In this document: one piece after another, positions 34,979 through 43,419 of the stretch | How positions within the stretch are numbered: position 1 is the first letter of the stretch | Layout of the letters: each line of letters begins with the position of its first letter | Source: Clostridium sp. MD294 | Lineage (GTDB): Bacteria > Bacillota > Clostridia > Lachnospirales > Anaerotignaceae | NCBI RefSeq assembly: GCF_000364165.2 | Contig: NZ_CP097810.1 | Coordinates: 496,001-560,000, forward strand | DNA: 64,000 nt | Direction: 5' to 3' | Notes under the pieces: model-generated | What the model saw: the letters and a program-made list of their open reading frames with translations, nothing else | What the model was told of the DNA's origin: nothing | Databases searched by the model: none | Translations under genes and position numbers: made by a program

Positions 34979-37087
34979 ATGGATAACGGCATGGAAAATA
35001 TGCTAGATATGTACCTTTTTGAAACAAATTCACTTTTAGAGCAACTCGATGAAGTCCTTCTTGATGCCGAAAGTGCTAATACTTTTACAGATGATAGTGT
35101 AAACGAAATTTTTCGTATCATGCACACAATTAAAGGTTCTTCTGCTATGATGGAATTTTCTTCTTTAATGACGATTGCACATCGTATTGAAGATTTATTT
35201 TTTTTCATTCGTGAAAATACCATTGACAGTATTGACGAAGAACATAAAAAAGAACTTTTCAATCTCATGTTTTTTTCCACTGATATGTTGCGTGCTGAAG
35301 TGGAAAAATTAGAAAATAACGAGCCACTTACCAGTAATGTCGACAGTTTTGTTGAAAAAGTTAATAGCTTTTTGAACAAAATCAGTAATAAAACAGACGA
35401 AAATACAGCTTCTAAAGAAGAAGAAAATAATAACAAATCACAAAGTTCTTCTACCGAATTACCACAAGATGGTTCTGGTGCATTTTTAAAAGTTACATTT
35501 GATGAAGGTTGTGGTATGGAAAATCTGCGTGCCTTTATGTTGGTTACTTCTATAAAAGACATTTATGAAAATCTAACATTCTATCCATCTGATGTAGAAA
35601 CAAATCCTGATACAGCAGCAACAATTGTTGAAAAAGGATTTCTTTTAGGCTTTGATACAAAACAAACATTAGAAACAGCATTAAATCTTGTACAAAGTTC
35701 AGGTAATGTTCAGTCTTATGAAATATTAATACCACCACAAGCTGAAAAAGAAGAAGATGTTTCTGTTTCAAAAGAAAATGAACCAGTCGTACAAAATCAA
35801 GTTGAAGCAGCTCCTGCACAAAAAGTACAAGCTCCTGCACAAAATGCACAATCTTCTACACAGAATACAACAAATGTAACACATATTGGTGCAAACAAAC
35901 AAAGTTTAATTAGCGTAAATTTATCTAAATTGGATAAATTAATGATGTTAATGGGAGAACTTGTTATTACTGAGTCTATGGTAACATCTTCTCCAGAGCT
36001 GCAAGGACTAAAATTAGATAATTTTACAAAGTCAGCTCGTCAATTAAGAAAGCTAACAGACGACTTACAAGATACTGTTATGTCTATTCGTATGATACCT
36101 GTAGCAGGTGCATTTCAAAAAATGAACCGAATTGTTAGAGATATGAGCAAAAGTTTAAATAAGAATGTTCGCTTAACAATTATTGGAGAAGACACAGAAG
36201 TAGATAAAACAATTGTAGATAGCATTGGTGACCCTATTATGCATATGGTTAGAAATTCAATGGACCATGGTATAGAAGAAACAGTAGAAGAAAGAATTAA
36301 AGCAGGTAAAAGTCCTCAAGGAGAAATTATACTCTCAGCAGAACATACAGGAAGCGAAGTTATTATTACGATACAAGATGATGGTAAAGGAGCAGACCCT
36401 GTTAAAATATTAGAAAAAGCAAGAAGAAATGGCATTTTAACAAAACCAGAAAGCGAATATTCTCAAAAAGAAATACTTGCTCTTTTAATGGCTCCTGGTT
36501 TTTCCACAAACGAACAAGTAACAGAATATTCTGGTCGTGGCGTTGGTATGGACGTTGTAAAGAAAAATATTGAAAAAATCGCTGGTACTGTTACAATAAC
36601 AAGTGAGTTAGGAAAAGGAATGTGTACTACAATGAAAATTCCTTTAACAATGGCTATTGTAGATGGTATGGAAGTTTCTGTTGGAAAATCAATATTTACA
36701 ATTCCTATTTCTGACATAAAGCAATCCTTCAAAATTACTCCTGAAGAAATTATTTATGATGCACAAGGACAAGAAATTGTAAAAAGAATGGATAATTTTT
36801 ATCCTATTATTAGAGTACATCGTTTATATAATATTGATACAGAAATTACCAATTTGGAAGATGGTATACTCGTTTGGGTAGGTGAAGGAGATAAATCTTA
36901 CTGCTTGTTTGTAGATGAACTTATGGGCGAACAGCAAGTTGTTGTAAAACCATTACCATCTTATTTAAGCACATATAATATTAAAAAATCTGGTATAGCT
37001 GGTTGTACTATATTAGGTGATGGTAATATTAGTATAATATTAGATATTGCAACTCTTCATCACAATACTACCGACTATGCTTACTAA
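34979..37087 (+). CDS. cheA: Chemotaxis histidine kinase CheA
   Basis: 702 residues from the ATG chosen by GAGGGG at good spacing (an ATG five codons upstream overlaps the RBS). Domains: Hpt with phospho-His 49 (MHTIKGSSAM); a P2 domain (about 160-245); a Gln/Ala/Pro-rich linker; dimerisation helices (SVNLSKLDKLMMLMGELV); an ATPase domain with MHMVRNSMDHGIE (N box), DDGKGAD and GRGVGMDVV; and a C-terminal CheW-like domain. It phosphorylates CheY and CheB under receptor control. cheW follows. No cheY is in this window. Confidence 0.97.
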   Translation: MDNGMENMLDMYLFETNSLLEQLDEVLLDAESANTFTDDSVNEIFRIMHTIKGSSAMMEFSSLMTIAHRIEDLFFFIRENTIDSIDEEHKKELFNLMFFSTDMLRAEVEKLENNEPLTSNVDSFVEKVNSFLNKISNKTDENTASKEEENNNKSQSSSTELPQDGSGAFLKVTFDEGCGMENLRAFMLVTSIKDIYENLTFYPSDVETNPDTAATIVEKGFLLGFDTKQTLETALNLVQSSGNVQSYEILIPPQAEKEEDVSVSKENEPVVQNQVEAAPAQKVQAPAQNAQSSTQNTTNVTHIGANKQSLISVNLSKLDKLMMLMGELVITESMVTSSPELQGLKLDNFTKSARQLRKLTDDLQDTVMSIRMIPVAGAFQKMNRIVRDMSKSLNKNVRLTIIGEDTEVDKTIVDSIGDPIMHMVRNSMDHGIEETVEERIKAGKSPQGEIILSAEHTGSEVIITIQDDGKGADPVKILEKARRNGILTKPESEYSQKEILALLMAPGFSTNEQVTEYSGRGVGMDVVKKNIEKIAGTVTITSELGKGMCTTMKIPLTMAIVDGMEVSVGKSIFTIPISDIKQSFKITPEEIIYDAQGQEIVKRMDNFYPIIRVHRLYNIDTEITNLEDGILVWVGEGDKSYCLFVDELMGEQQVVVKPLPSYLSTYNIKKSGIAGCTILGDGNISIILDIATLHHNTTDYAY

Positions 37088-37129
37088 GTTATTCTCAACA
37101 TAGAAAATAATATTGGAGGAACTTAATTT

Positions 37130-37606
37130 ATGACTGAAGAATTCAATGAAATGGACATGGAAAGAAGCCAAGCCCTAAATGTAGAAATAAAAGAAGAACC
37201 TAAAAAATTTCTTACGTTTTTATCAGATGGTTTAACATTTGCCATTGATGCTACAAACGTTGGTGAAATTATTACAAATTATCCTATTACTATAGTTCCA
37301 AATGTTCCTTCTTTTATTAAAGGAATTATTAATTTAAGAGGGCAGATTATACCAATTATAGATATTAGAGAAAGAATGCACAAAATGCCTCTAGAAGAAA
37401 CAGATACTTCTTGTATTATTGTATTAGATATTAATTCTACTTCTATTGGTATATTTGTAGATGCTGTATCTCATGTAGTAGATATTTATGAAAGTAATAT
37501 TTCTTCTATGCCTCCAAATAGTTCTCAAGAATTAGTAAAAGGCATGATGTCACTTTCAAAAGAACAGGTAATATTATTTCTTGATTGCGAACTATTGCTT
37601 CAATAG
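37130..37606 (+). CDS. cheW: Chemotaxis coupling protein CheW
   Basis: 158 residues, one CheW (SH3-like) domain: FLTFLSDGLTFAIDATNVGE, TIVPNVPSFIKGIINLRGQI, PIIDIRERM. It links receptors to CheA. RBS TGGAGGAA lies before the ATG, and it is 42 bases after cheA in the same transcription unit. The N-terminal 25 residues are acidic and not part of the domain. Confidence 0.95.
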   Translation: MTEEFNEMDMERSQALNVEIKEEPKKFLTFLSDGLTFAIDATNVGEIITNYPITIVPNVPSFIKGIINLRGQIIPIIDIRERMHKMPLEETDTSCIIVLDINSTSIGIFVDAVSHVVDIYESNISSMPPNSSQELVKGMMSLSKEQVILFLDCELLLQ

Positions 37607-37711
37607 TTCATATAGTGGTATAATATATTAAAATAAAAAATAATGTTTATATTTTTAATATCTTTATAGAAATATAAAATATATCATTTTTACTAAATTT
37701 TAACACATTTT

Positions 37712-37951
37712 CAACTGCACAAAAATTCTTTATACTACAAATAGAGAAAGTGTGCAGTTGATAAATGGCATTTCATTACTGAGTAAAAACGAAACGCAGG
37801 AAATAAAAATATTACGAAAGGAGAAAGCTACTTCAAGATAACTTACAAAATAAATATTCTAACAAGTTATTATAATTTATTAAAAGCTATAATTGTATCA
37901 TATAACACAGTTATATGATAGTTATCTTGATATGGGTATATTTGTCCATAT
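37712..37951 (+). other. Structured leader between cheW and cheR, unknown RNA element
   Basis: Four complementary pairs lie in the 363-base gap. (1) CAACTGCACA (37712-37721) pairs with TGTGCAGTTG (37751-37760), with an inner 8-base stem. (2) TCAAGATAACT (37833-37843) pairs with AGTTATCTTGA (37920-37930). (3) TATCATATAAC (37896-37906) pairs with GTTATATGATA (37910-37920) inside it. (4) ATATGG (37930-37935) pairs with CCATAT (37946-37951). A conspicuous AAAGGAG near 37817 has no start codon after it, while cheR itself has only a weak RBS. It does not match the cyclic-di-GMP riboswitch signatures I know, nor does it end in a terminator. Confidence 0.45.
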
Positions 37952-37969
37952 TCTGAGTAGTAATTTATT

Positions 37970-38779
37970 ATGCTTACAATTACAGACCAAGATTTTTTAC
38001 GTCTTGTTGATTATGTGCAAAAAAATTTTGGCATTGATTTATCCAAAAAAAAGCAGCTTATTACTAGTCGTCTTTCTAATTCTATTATTACAGCTGGATT
38101 TGCCGATTTTTCTGCTTATGTAAATCATATTATACAAACTTCTGATAAAAATAGTATTGAATTAATGCTAAATAAATTAACAACAAATTATACTTATTTT
38201 TTGCGAGAAGCTAATCACTTTGACTTTTTAAAAAATACAATATTACCTCGTTTAGTAAAGCAGAAAAAAAATAAAGTGCTCAGCATTTGGAGTGCTGGCT
38301 GTTCTTCTGGAGAAGAACCATATACTATCTCTATGATATTAAAAGATTATCTTGGTGTACAAGCTGCTGGTTGGGATACTCGTGTTTTAGCAACAGATAT
38401 TTCTCAAAAAGTATTAGGACAGGCTCAAACTGCAATATATGAAGCAGAGTCTTTAGAAAAAATACCTGATAGATGGAGAACAGAGTATTTTAAAAAACTT
38501 GCTGATGGACGTTATGCAGTAGCTCCGCATATTAAATCTAATGTAATATTTAGGACATTTAATCTTATGAGTCCAATACAATTTAAAATTAAATTTGATG
38601 TTATTTTCTGCCGAAATGTTATGATTTACTTTGACCAACCCACAAAAGATGCTTTAGTAAATCGTTTTTACAATGCAACAAATTCAGGTGGATATTTGTT
38701 AATTGGTCATTCTGAATCATTAAATAAAGAGCGTTTAGCATATAAATATATTATGCCTGCTACATACCAGAAACTATAA
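37970..38779 (+). CDS. cheR: Chemoreceptor glutamate methyltransferase CheR
   Basis: 269 residues. It methylates receptor glutamates using S-adenosylmethionine for adaptation. N-terminal helical domain (LTITDQDFLRLVDYVQKNFG), Rossmann-like SAM domain with SIWSAGCSSGEEPYTISMIL and FDVIFCRNVMIYFD. The only upstream Shine-Dalgarno-like sequence is a weak GAG 11-13 bases before the ATG, and the leader is heavily structured, so translation may be regulated. cheB follows by 70 bases. Confidence 0.95.
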   Translation: MLTITDQDFLRLVDYVQKNFGIDLSKKKQLITSRLSNSIITAGFADFSAYVNHIIQTSDKNSIELMLNKLTTNYTYFLREANHFDFLKNTILPRLVKQKKNKVLSIWSAGCSSGEEPYTISMILKDYLGVQAAGWDTRVLATDISQKVLGQAQTAIYEAESLEKIPDRWRTEYFKKLADGRYAVAPHIKSNVIFRTFNLMSPIQFKIKFDVIFCRNVMIYFDQPTKDALVNRFYNATNSGGYLLIGHSESLNKERLAYKYIMPATYQKL

Positions 38780-38849
38780 TATCAAAAAATCAATATAATA
38801 AACAATCAATTATTTTATTACCAACCCGAAAGGATACGGTGTTTCTTTT

Positions 38850-39890
38850 ATGGAAAAAAAAATTAGAGTTCTTGTTGTTGATGATTCTATGCTTTTTCGC
38901 AAAGTATTAATCGACAGTCTATCAAAACATAATGACATTGAAGTTGTAGGATACGCAGTAGATGCTTTTGATGCAAAAGCGAAAATACCTGTATTGCGTC
39001 CAGATGTTGTAACATTAGACGTAGAAATGCCACGTTTAAATGGTATTGCTTTCTTAAAACAGTTAATTCCACAACATCCTGTTCCAGTTGTTGTTGTTTC
39101 TTCTTTAAATATCAATGTATTTGAAGCACTTTCAGCTGGAGCTGTTGATTTTGTAAGAAAGCCAGATATGACAAAGCAAAATACAGTAGATGCCTTTTTA
39201 AAGGACTTAGCAGGAAAAGTTAGAATTGCTTCTAAAGCAATTGTGCATCAGCCAAAACCAAGAGAAGTTGTAAGACCAGCTGCACCTTCTCCATTAAATT
39301 CTGCAAAATTAAAATCTATGGTAATTGCTATTGGTGCATCTACTGGTGGAACAGAAGCCACATTAACCGTTTTGAAAGATTTGCCACCAGATACTCCAGG
39401 TATTGTTGTAGTGCAGCATATGCCTGAAGGTTTTACTAAAATGTATGCTGAAAGATTAGACCGTTTGTGTGCCATGAGAGTAAAAGAAGCAAAATCTGGT
39501 GATGCTATTGTTAGAGGACAAGTATTAATTGCTCCTGGTGGAGAATTACAAACAAAAGTAGTTCGTCAAGGTAGTGGTTTTGCTGTTACTTGTTTGCCAG
39601 GTGATAAAGTCAGTGGTCATAGACCTTCTGTAGATGTATTATTCACATCTGTCGCAGAAACAGTAGGAAAAAATTCTGTAGGCATTATTATGACAGGTAT
39701 GGGGCGTGATGGTGCTGACGGCTTGCTAAAAATGAAAAAAAGTGGAGCTTTTACTATTGGACAAGACAAAGAGTCTTGTATTGTATATGGTATGCCTATG
39801 GTAGCTCAAAATATAGGTGCTGTTGAAGTACAGGCGTCTTGTGATAATATCGCTGGTGTTTTACGCAGACATTTAGTAAAAATACAATAA
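38850..39890 (+). CDS. cheB: Chemotaxis response regulator / glutamate methylesterase CheB
   Basis: 346 residues: a receiver (VLVVDDSMLFRKVL, phospho-Asp in VTLDVEMPRLNG) and, after a linker, the methylesterase domain with the catalytic Ser in AIGASTGGTEATL, His in VVQHMPEGFTKMYAERL, and the conserved MTGMGRDGADGLL. It removes methyl groups from receptors and also deamidates. The RBS is distant (AAAGGAT about 15 bases before the ATG). Terminator follows at 39927. Confidence 0.97.
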   Translation: MEKKIRVLVVDDSMLFRKVLIDSLSKHNDIEVVGYAVDAFDAKAKIPVLRPDVVTLDVEMPRLNGIAFLKQLIPQHPVPVVVVSSLNINVFEALSAGAVDFVRKPDMTKQNTVDAFLKDLAGKVRIASKAIVHQPKPREVVRPAAPSPLNSAKLKSMVIAIGASTGGTEATLTVLKDLPPDTPGIVVVQHMPEGFTKMYAERLDRLCAMRVKEAKSGDAIVRGQVLIAPGGELQTKVVRQGSGFAVTCLPGDKVSGHRPSVDVLFTSVAETVGKNSVGIIMTGMGRDGADGLLKMKKSGAFTIGQDKESCIVYGMPMVAQNIGAVEVQASCDNIAGVLRRHLVKIQ

Positions 39891-39926
39891 ATATTTTTCA
39901 GCCTAATATTTCTATCATTTAAAAAT

Positions 39927-39955
39927 AGCCGTTCTTTCAAAAAGAACGGCTTTGT
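39927..39955 (+). terminator. Terminator after cheB
   Basis: An 11-base stem (AGCCGTTCTTT / AAAGAACGGCT) with a short T-rich tail. The next gene's RBS begins about 20 bases later, so some readthrough is likely. Confidence 0.6.
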
Positions 39956-39987
39956 TCCATATTAATGCCTTGAAAGGAGGCTTTTTT

Positions 39988-42297
39988 TTGAGAAGCAAAA
40001 AAATAGAAACTGTGTCTGAACCAATAAAAAAACCCCCTGTTACCCTTACGCAATCTAATGCCATATTTGCACTAGATATTGGTACACGTAGCGTTGTTGG
40101 TATTGTAGGTGTACATGATGGTAATATTTTTCATGTATTAGATTATGAACAAGCATTTCATCAAGAACGTGCTATGCGTGATGGGCAAATTGAAAATATT
40201 ACACTTGTGGCTAGTGTTGTTACAAAAGTAAAATCTGCTTTAGAAAAACGAAATAAACTAAAACTAACAAAAGTTTGTATTGCAGCAGCAGGACGTGCTT
40301 TAATTACAAAAAAAGTAACTTATACACAAGAATTAAATCCTACAGAAGAAATTACTGAAAAATTACTTAATGCTATGGAATATTCTGCATTAGGTATTGC
40401 ACAATCAGAATTTGACCAAGATTTAGAAGAACATACAGAAAATAAAACAACATTTTATTGTGTAGGTTATAGCATTACAAAATATCAGTTAGATAACTAT
40501 CAAAGCAGTACTATTATAGGACATAAAGGAAAAGAAGTTACTATTGATTTAATTGCAGCTTTTTTGCCTCAAAATGTTGTTCAAAATCTTTATGCTGTTA
40601 TGGCAGCAAATCAACTTACTGTTGAAAATTTAACATTAGAACCTATTGCTGCTATCAATGTAGTAGTGCCTGAAGATATTCGTTTATTAAACATTGCATT
40701 AGTAGATATTGGTGCTGGTACAAGCGATATTGCTATATCAAAAGATGGTAGTATTATTGCCTATGATATGGTAACAACAGCAGGAGATGAAATTACAGAA
40801 GCTATTATGCAAAAATGTCTTTGTAATTTTGAAAACGCAGAAAAAATTAAAATTGCTTTGGACACAGATAACTCTCAAATCACTTACACAGACATTTTAG
40901 GAAATATTCATAAAGAAGTAAAATCAAAATTATTAAAAAATTTAAAATCAGCTATTAAAGTATTGAGCGAAGAAATTGCAAATGGTATATTAAAAGCAAA
41001 TGGTGCTGCTCCTACAGCTGTATTTTTAGCTGGAGGAGGCTGTCAAATTCCTGGATTTTGTCAAGCCATTGCTACAGAATTAAAAATTCCATTTGAAAAT
41101 GTTGCAATATCTGGAAATCAGTCCTTTAAAAACGTCGCTGTATATGATAAAAAATTGCAAAATCCTGAGTTTATTACTCCTCTTGGTATTGGTGCAATGT
41201 CCTCTATTTATAAGGGTTGTGATTTTTTTTCCATTACTATTAATGGAAAAAAACAAATGCTTTTAAATTATAGAGAGTCAAAAGTAGCAGACGCTCTTTT
41301 ACTTTCTTCTATCAAACCACAAAATTTAATTGGTTTTCCTGCTCGTTCTATCAATTATTATATTGATGGTAAAAGATATAATAAAAAAGGTGAAAACGCT
41401 GTTCCTGGAGAATTATATGTAAATGGCGAATTGGCTTCTATAGACACAAAAATAAAGCAAGGAGATGTTATTGTAGCAAAAGAAGCAATTCCTGGTAAAC
41501 AACCTGTTATTTCTATTAAAGACTTAAAACAAGAAGAAAAATTTCGTTTTTCTGTTATTGTTGATGAAGTTTTAGCAGAAGTACCTGTAATATTTTATAA
41601 AGACGGTGAACAATTACAAGATGACTATATTATAAAACCTATGGACAGGCTCACTACAGAAGCTGTTATTACACTTACAGATTTACTAGATAATATGGAA
41701 ACATCATTTCAACCAGAAGAAATGGTCATGTTAATCAATAATTCTGTAGCCAGTCCAGATGCTTTAATTGCTGCAGGTGACCAAATTTCTTTTATATCAA
41801 AACAACAATCTGAAAAATTACTGATAGAAGAAGAAAATAAGCAAACAAAACAAAATTTAGAAGAAGTAGATGACAATATACAACAGCAATCTGTTATCTT
41901 ACAACAGACACAGGAAATTCATCAAACAGAAGTGCCACAAATAGAACAATATACAATACCAAATAAAACAGTATCCATATCAGAAAAGGAAGATTTTACT
42001 ATAGCAGAACAGACTGAAATACTGCCAGAGATATCTAAAGAAGAAATGTCGCAACAAATTCCACCAATGTCAGAAGATGCTGACCATATTATCGTTTCTA
42101 TCAATGGCGTATGGAAAACAATTCCTTTAGAAGATAGAAAGAAGCTACTTTTTTATGATATGCTTAATTATGTAGACATTGATTTAGAAAAACCACAAGG
42201 AAACATTATAATAAAATTAAATGGAGAAGATACTTCTTATACCGCAAGCATTTCTCAAGGTGACAGTATTGAAGTAGCATGGGACAAGCATAATTAA
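39988..42297 (+). CDS. FtsA-like actin-fold ATPase with extended C-terminus
   Basis: 769 residues, much longer than FtsA (about 420). The TTG start is chosen for AAAGGAGG 7-8 bases before it. Actin-fold motifs: phosphate 1 FALDIGTRSVVGIVG, the inserted FtsA-type 1C region, phosphate 2 ALVDIGAGTSDIAI and adenosine FLAGGGCQIPG. After about residue 430 comes a C-terminal extension with two similar beta units (INYYIDGKRYNKKG and VSINGVWKTIPLED). A long Gln/Glu-rich linker (about 610-700) lies between them. Placed between cheB and flgM, so a role in cell-pole or flagellum placement is possible but unproven. Not PilM, as no pilus genes are near. Confidence 0.75.
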   Translation: MRSKKIETVSEPIKKPPVTLTQSNAIFALDIGTRSVVGIVGVHDGNIFHVLDYEQAFHQERAMRDGQIENITLVASVVTKVKSALEKRNKLKLTKVCIAAAGRALITKKVTYTQELNPTEEITEKLLNAMEYSALGIAQSEFDQDLEEHTENKTTFYCVGYSITKYQLDNYQSSTIIGHKGKEVTIDLIAAFLPQNVVQNLYAVMAANQLTVENLTLEPIAAINVVVPEDIRLLNIALVDIGAGTSDIAISKDGSIIAYDMVTTAGDEITEAIMQKCLCNFENAEKIKIALDTDNSQITYTDILGNIHKEVKSKLLKNLKSAIKVLSEEIANGILKANGAAPTAVFLAGGGCQIPGFCQAIATELKIPFENVAISGNQSFKNVAVYDKKLQNPEFITPLGIGAMSSIYKGCDFFSITINGKKQMLLNYRESKVADALLLSSIKPQNLIGFPARSINYYIDGKRYNKKGENAVPGELYVNGELASIDTKIKQGDVIVAKEAIPGKQPVISIKDLKQEEKFRFSVIVDEVLAEVPVIFYKDGEQLQDDYIIKPMDRLTTEAVITLTDLLDNMETSFQPEEMVMLINNSVASPDALIAAGDQISFISKQQSEKLLIEEENKQTKQNLEEVDDNIQQQSVILQQTQEIHQTEVPQIEQYTIPNKTVSISEKEDFTIAEQTEILPEISKEEMSQQIPPMSEDADHIIVSINGVWKTIPLEDRKKLLFYDMLNYVDIDLEKPQGNIIIKLNGEDTSYTASISQGDSIEVAWDKHN

Positions 42298-42334
42298 GTA
42301 ATAAAAAATAATTTATTCAGCTAAAAATAATTTT

Positions 42335-42376
42335 AAGCTATATTTTATTTGTATTGTAAAATATAGCTTTTTGTTT
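42335..42376 (+). terminator. Rho-independent terminator after the FtsA-like gene
   Basis: A 13-base perfect stem (AAGCTATATTTTA / TAAAATATAGCTT) with a TTTGTTTT tail. Confidence 0.85.
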
Positions 42377-42403
42377 TGGTAAAAAGTAAAATCTTGCTAG
42401 GTA

Positions 42404-42430
42404 TTATGATTTACGTTCTTTTGCCGATAT
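42404..42430 (+). promoter_or_regulatory. Candidate sigma-28 promoter for flgM
   Basis: GCCGATAT (42423-42430) with TTAT (42404-42407) 15 bases upstream. It lies about 90 bases before flgM and after the preceding terminator. Confidence 0.65.
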
Positions 42431-42518
42431 ATGTAATAAGTAAAATTTTTTTAGAAATACTATATTATGATTATATATAACATCATACTACTGCATAAAA
42501 GTGAATTGAGGTGATTGC

Positions 42519-42818
42519 ATGAAAATAGCATCTAATAGTCTTTATACTTCTTTTAATATACAAAAAGAAACAGCAAGGTTACACAATTCTGAAAAAAATC
42601 AAAGAAGGATTGATAAAAATTTTGATAAAATTTTAATCAATACTACACCTTCTTCTAATTCTGATGATAAATTTGTTAACGATACTACAACAAAGCTTTC
42701 TTTAGAGGTAAGAAAATCGGCATCTTCTGAAAAGCTAAAAGAACTTCAGCAAAAAGTGGCAGATGGAACATATCAAATTGATTTAGACGCTATTGTAAAA
42801 AAGATATTGTTACAATAA
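42519..42818 (+). CDS. flgM: Anti-sigma-28 factor FlgM
   Basis: 99 residues. It holds sigma-28 inactive until the hook is complete and FlgM is exported. The C-terminal half matches the family: KLSLEVRKSASSEKLKELQQKVADGTY and IDLDAIVKKIL in outline. The N-terminal half is polar and disordered. RBS GAGGTGAT lies before the ATG. First gene of flgM-flgN-flgK-flgL, behind a sigma-28-type promoter, which would give negative feedback. Confidence 0.9.
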   Translation: MKIASNSLYTSFNIQKETARLHNSEKNQRRIDKNFDKILINTTPSSNSDDKFVNDTTTKLSLEVRKSASSEKLKELQQKVADGTYQIDLDAIVKKILLQ

Positions 42819-42899
42819 AAATAAACTGATTTCTTATTTTTTTGATAATATAACTATTGATTTCATTCGAAAAATCCTTTATTTTAGGAAGGAGTCATT

Positions 42900-43394
42900 A
42901 TGCAAAAAACATTAGATGATTTTATAGACTTGCTAGAAAAACTCATTTTGCTTTTTGATGATTTAGCTGATGTAGAACAAACAAAATTAGAAGCTGTTAC
43001 AGATAAAGATATTGATACATTAAGCGATTGTATGAAAGAAGAGCAAGTTTTTCTTTTGCAATTTCGTGGATTAGATAAAAAAAGAGAAACAATACAAAAA
43101 GATTTAGGTTTCGAAAATATGAAATTTTCAGAAATTGTTTCTCATATAAAAGATAAACAATACAAACAAGAATTTGAGGAATTATACAATACATTAAAAC
43201 AAACAATGGATTATTATCAACAAATTCATAATAATGCTAAAAGTATTATAGAAATCAACTTAATAGGAATTGATAGAGCTTTAGAAGTATTAAATCATCA
43301 ACCTCCTTCTGCTTCTCAGAGTGGTACTACTTATTCTTCTAATGGCCAAATTCATAATAATAATAAAACAAACTTTACAAATAAGATTATATAA
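42900..43394 (+). CDS. flgN: FlgN-like flagellar export chaperone
   Basis: 164 residues, almost all helical: DDFIDLLEKLILLFDDLADVE at the N-terminus and a central coiled region, then an Asn/Ser-rich disordered tail. FlgN escorts the hook-filament junction proteins FlgK and FlgL to the export gate; those genes follow directly. RBS GGAAGGAG lies 5 bases before the ATG. Confidence 0.85.
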   Translation: MQKTLDDFIDLLEKLILLFDDLADVEQTKLEAVTDKDIDTLSDCMKEEQVFLLQFRGLDKKRETIQKDLGFENMKFSEIVSHIKDKQYKQEFEELYNTLKQTMDYYQQIHNNAKSIIEINLIGIDRALEVLNHQPPSASQSGTTYSSNGQIHNNNKTNFTNKII

Positions 43395-43419
43395 TATTTA
43401 TAAAATGGAGGTAATGTGA

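Noticed and set aside
34927..35562. Open frame of 211 codons on the minus strand opposite cheA
   Set aside because: It is the antisense shadow of the CheA Hpt and P2 region; serine-rich composition, no RBS, no family resemblance.
37780..37830. Resemblance of the cheR leader (ACGCAGG, CGAAAGG) to cyclic-di-GMP-I riboswitches
   Set aside because: The conserved GGGCAAAC, GGGACGCAAAGC and GGGTTGCC blocks are absent and the stem order is different, so it was listed only as an unknown structured leader.
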